Positions 11,236 to 12,558 of a stretch of DNA of 12,558 bases are shown one piece after another. Source of the stretch: JAGVWT01 sp964538405 (lineage in GTDB: Archaea > Nanobdellota > Nanobdellia > Pacearchaeales > GW2011-AR1); the NCBI GenBank assembly GCA_964538405.1, contig CAZIET010000016.1, positions 1 through 12,558 of the forward strand, in the 5' to 3' direction. The translations under genes were made by a program, and so were the position numbers. The notes below the pieces were generated by a model that was not told the DNA's origin, did not search any database, and was given only the letters and a program-made list of their open reading frames with translations. Numbering within the stretch: position 1 is the stretch's first letter; each line of letters opens with the position of its first letter.

Positions 11236-12558
11236 ATGGAATCTACAACGCTGAGCAAGGATGCTTTCAGCCACAAAAACCCTGAAAAATTAAAGTTTAA
11301 GGCAGAGCCAGGACTAACTGAAGAAGTAGTAAGACTTATCTCAAAAGACAAGAACGAGCCAGAGTGGATGTTAAACAAAAGATTGAACGCATTAAGAATC
11401 TTCAAGGAAAAAGAAATGCCAAACTTCGGCCCTGATCTCTCAGCATTAGACCTAAATGATATTTTCTTCTACATGAAACCAAATGCAAAGAAAAACTCAA
11501 AGGATTGGAGAGAATTGCCTGAAGATATTAAAAAAACGTATGAGAAACTGGGAATTCCAGAGGCAGAAAGGAAGGTTTTTGGTGGAGTAGGATTTCAGTA
11601 CGAATCTGAAATTTTGTATCATAATTTAAGAAAAGACTTGGAAGAAAAAGGAGTGGTTTTCCTTGATATGGATGAAGCTTTGAAACAGTATCCAGAAATT
11701 GTGAAAAAATATTTCATGACAAATTGCGTTTCTCCAACATTGCACAAATTCGCAGCTCTTCATGCAGCAGTTTGGTCTGGGGGTTCGTATATTTATGTAC
11801 CAAAGAATGTGAAAGTGGAAATTCCATTACATGCATATTTCAGGATGAATGCAAAACTTGGAGGACAGTTTGAACATACATTGATAATTGCAGATGAAGG
11901 TTCAGAAATTCATTACATAGAATCCTGTTCGGCGCCGAGATATTCAGAAGATGCACTTCATGCAGGATGTGTTGAAATACATGTGTTGAAAGATGCGAGA
12001 GTGAGATATTCAAGTGTTGAAAACTGGAGCAAAAATGTTTACAATCTAAATACGAAACGTGCTGTTGTTCATGAAAATGGAATTATGGAATGGATAAATG
12101 CGAACAATGGATCGAAAATAACAATGCTATATCCTTGCTCTATATTAATTGGAAAAAACTCAAAGACGGAATATATCGGAATTGCATATGCAGGAAAAGG
12201 ACAGTACCAAGACACAGGATGCAAAGTTTATCATCTAGCCGAAAATACAAGTTCAAAAGTCATCAGCAAGGGGATAAGCAAGGATTCAGGAGTTGCATCA
12301 TACAGGGGATTGGTAAGCATAAAGAAAGGAGCAATAAATTCAAAGTCAAGCGTAAGATGTGATGGATTAATGTTAGACAGTCAAAGCAAAGCACTAACTC
12401 TACCAGCAATGGAAGTTGCAGAATCTCAAGTGCAGGTTTCACACGAAGCAGTTGTAGGAAAAATACAGGAAGAGCAATTATTCTATCTAATGTCAAGAGG
12501 ATTATCTGAACAGGAAGCAACAAAAAAGGCCGAGCAGCATATCACTGCGACTATTGAT
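11236..12558 (+). CDS. sufB: SufB, Fe-S cluster assembly scaffold, 3'-truncated by the window edge
   Basis: The open frame from ATG 11236 runs without a stop to the window end (441 codons; the family is usually 460-480 residues, so about 20-40 are missing). SufB works with SufC and SufD in the cytosol to build Fe-S clusters. Diagnostic segments are N-C-V-S-P-T-L-H-K-F-A-A-L-H-A-A-V-W-S-G-G, I-E-S-C-S-A-P-R-Y, L-H-A-G-C-V-E-I-H, A-S-Y-R-G-L-V-S-I, S-V-R-C-D-G-L-M-L-D, H-E-A-V-V-G-K-I and E-E-Q-L-F-Y-L-M-S-R-G-L. No intein interrupts the visible part, although SufB is a known intein site in other organisms. The start is supported by a TATA box. No sufC lies upstream; it may be downstream or elsewhere. 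Confidence 0.96.
   Translation, partial: MESTTLSKDAFSHKNPEKLKFKAEPGLTEEVVRLISKDKNEPEWMLNKRLNALRIFKEKEMPNFGPDLSALDLNDIFFYMKPNAKKNSKDWRELPEDIKKTYEKLGIPEAERKVFGGVGFQYESEILYHNLRKDLEEKGVVFLDMDEALKQYPEIVKKYFMTNCVSPTLHKFAALHAAVWSGGSYIYVPKNVKVEIPLHAYFRMNAKLGGQFEHTLIIADEGSEIHYIESCSAPRYSEDALHAGCVEIHVLKDARVRYSSVENWSKNVYNLNTKRAVVHENGIMEWINANNGSKITMLYPCSILIGKNSKTEYIGIAYAGKGQYQDTGCKVYHLAENTSSKVISKGISKDSGVASYRGLVSIKKGAINSKSSVRCDGLMLDSQSKALTLPAMEVAESQVQVSHEAVVGKIQEEQLFYLMSRGLSEQEATKKAEQHITATID

Noticed and set aside
12090..12362. Plus-strand ORF in another frame inside sufB
   Set aside because: The SufB frame is open and conserved across this entire stretch; the other frame is a shadow.
1..12558. CRISPR arrays, insertion sequences, integrases or inteins
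   Set aside because: No spaced direct repeats, no transposase- or integrase-like ORF, and no intein insertion in EF-1A, thermosome or the visible part of SufB were found on reading.

Overview
The window looks like a piece of a DPANN-type archaeal genome, with Woesearchaeota or Pacearchaeota relatives the most likely. The placement is by protein flavour and gene style, not by any database search. Archaeal markers seen directly are a 5'-truncated elongation factor 1A, a group II chaperonin (thermosome), a tRNA-Tyr split by a bulge-helix-bulge (BHB) intron, tRNA genes with no encoded CCA, and TATA boxes about 25 bases upstream of most start codons. The DNA is AT-rich, genes are packed tightly on both strands, and many proteins are very small.

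Layout. 1-1277: the body of EF-1A, whose first codons lie outside the window. 1341-1460: a 39-residue, extremely acidic miniprotein. 1591-2499: a membrane-anchored matrixin-like zinc protease with a C-terminal Ig-like domain, ending against a 26-residue acidic ORF on the minus strand (2507-2587). 2810-3310: an unrecognised 166-residue protein. 3322-3448 (minus): tRNA-Tyr(GUA) with a 56-nt intron. 3519-4823 (minus): a secreted, membrane-anchored beta-rich protein. 4906-5409 (minus): a soluble protein of unknown function. 5531-7138: the thermosome subunit, divergent from the previous gene. 7170-7869: a two-gene operon encoding an exported EF-hand-like protein and a small cupin. 7910-7980: tRNA-Gly(GCC). 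8022-9820: a cluster of small genes, comprising a 66-residue unknown, a 43-residue basic protein, a 65-residue membrane protein, an HTH regulator with a Cys/His cluster, a 187-residue protein resembling a degenerate kinase, and a 53-residue ribbon-helix-helix protein. 9852-11159 (minus): a multidomain protein combining a WLM/SprT-like metalloprotease, an AN1-like zinc finger, one membrane span and a CAP-like domain. 11236-12558: SufB, running off the 3' end.

How the genes work together. The housekeeping genes cover translation (EF-1A, two tRNAs), protein folding (thermosome) and Fe-S cluster assembly (SufB). They alternate with envelope-facing or regulatory genes: two HExxH proteases anchored in the membrane with opposite predicted topology, two exported proteins, two small DNA-binding proteins and several miniproteins. 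Nearly every gene carries its own TATA box at a spacing that implies leaderless mRNA, so the region is mostly single-gene transcription units and not one pathway operon. I see no mobile element, CRISPR array, intein or integrase. No intergenic stretch exceeds about 300 bases; the longest, 2588-2809, holds only AT-rich promoter-like sequence.
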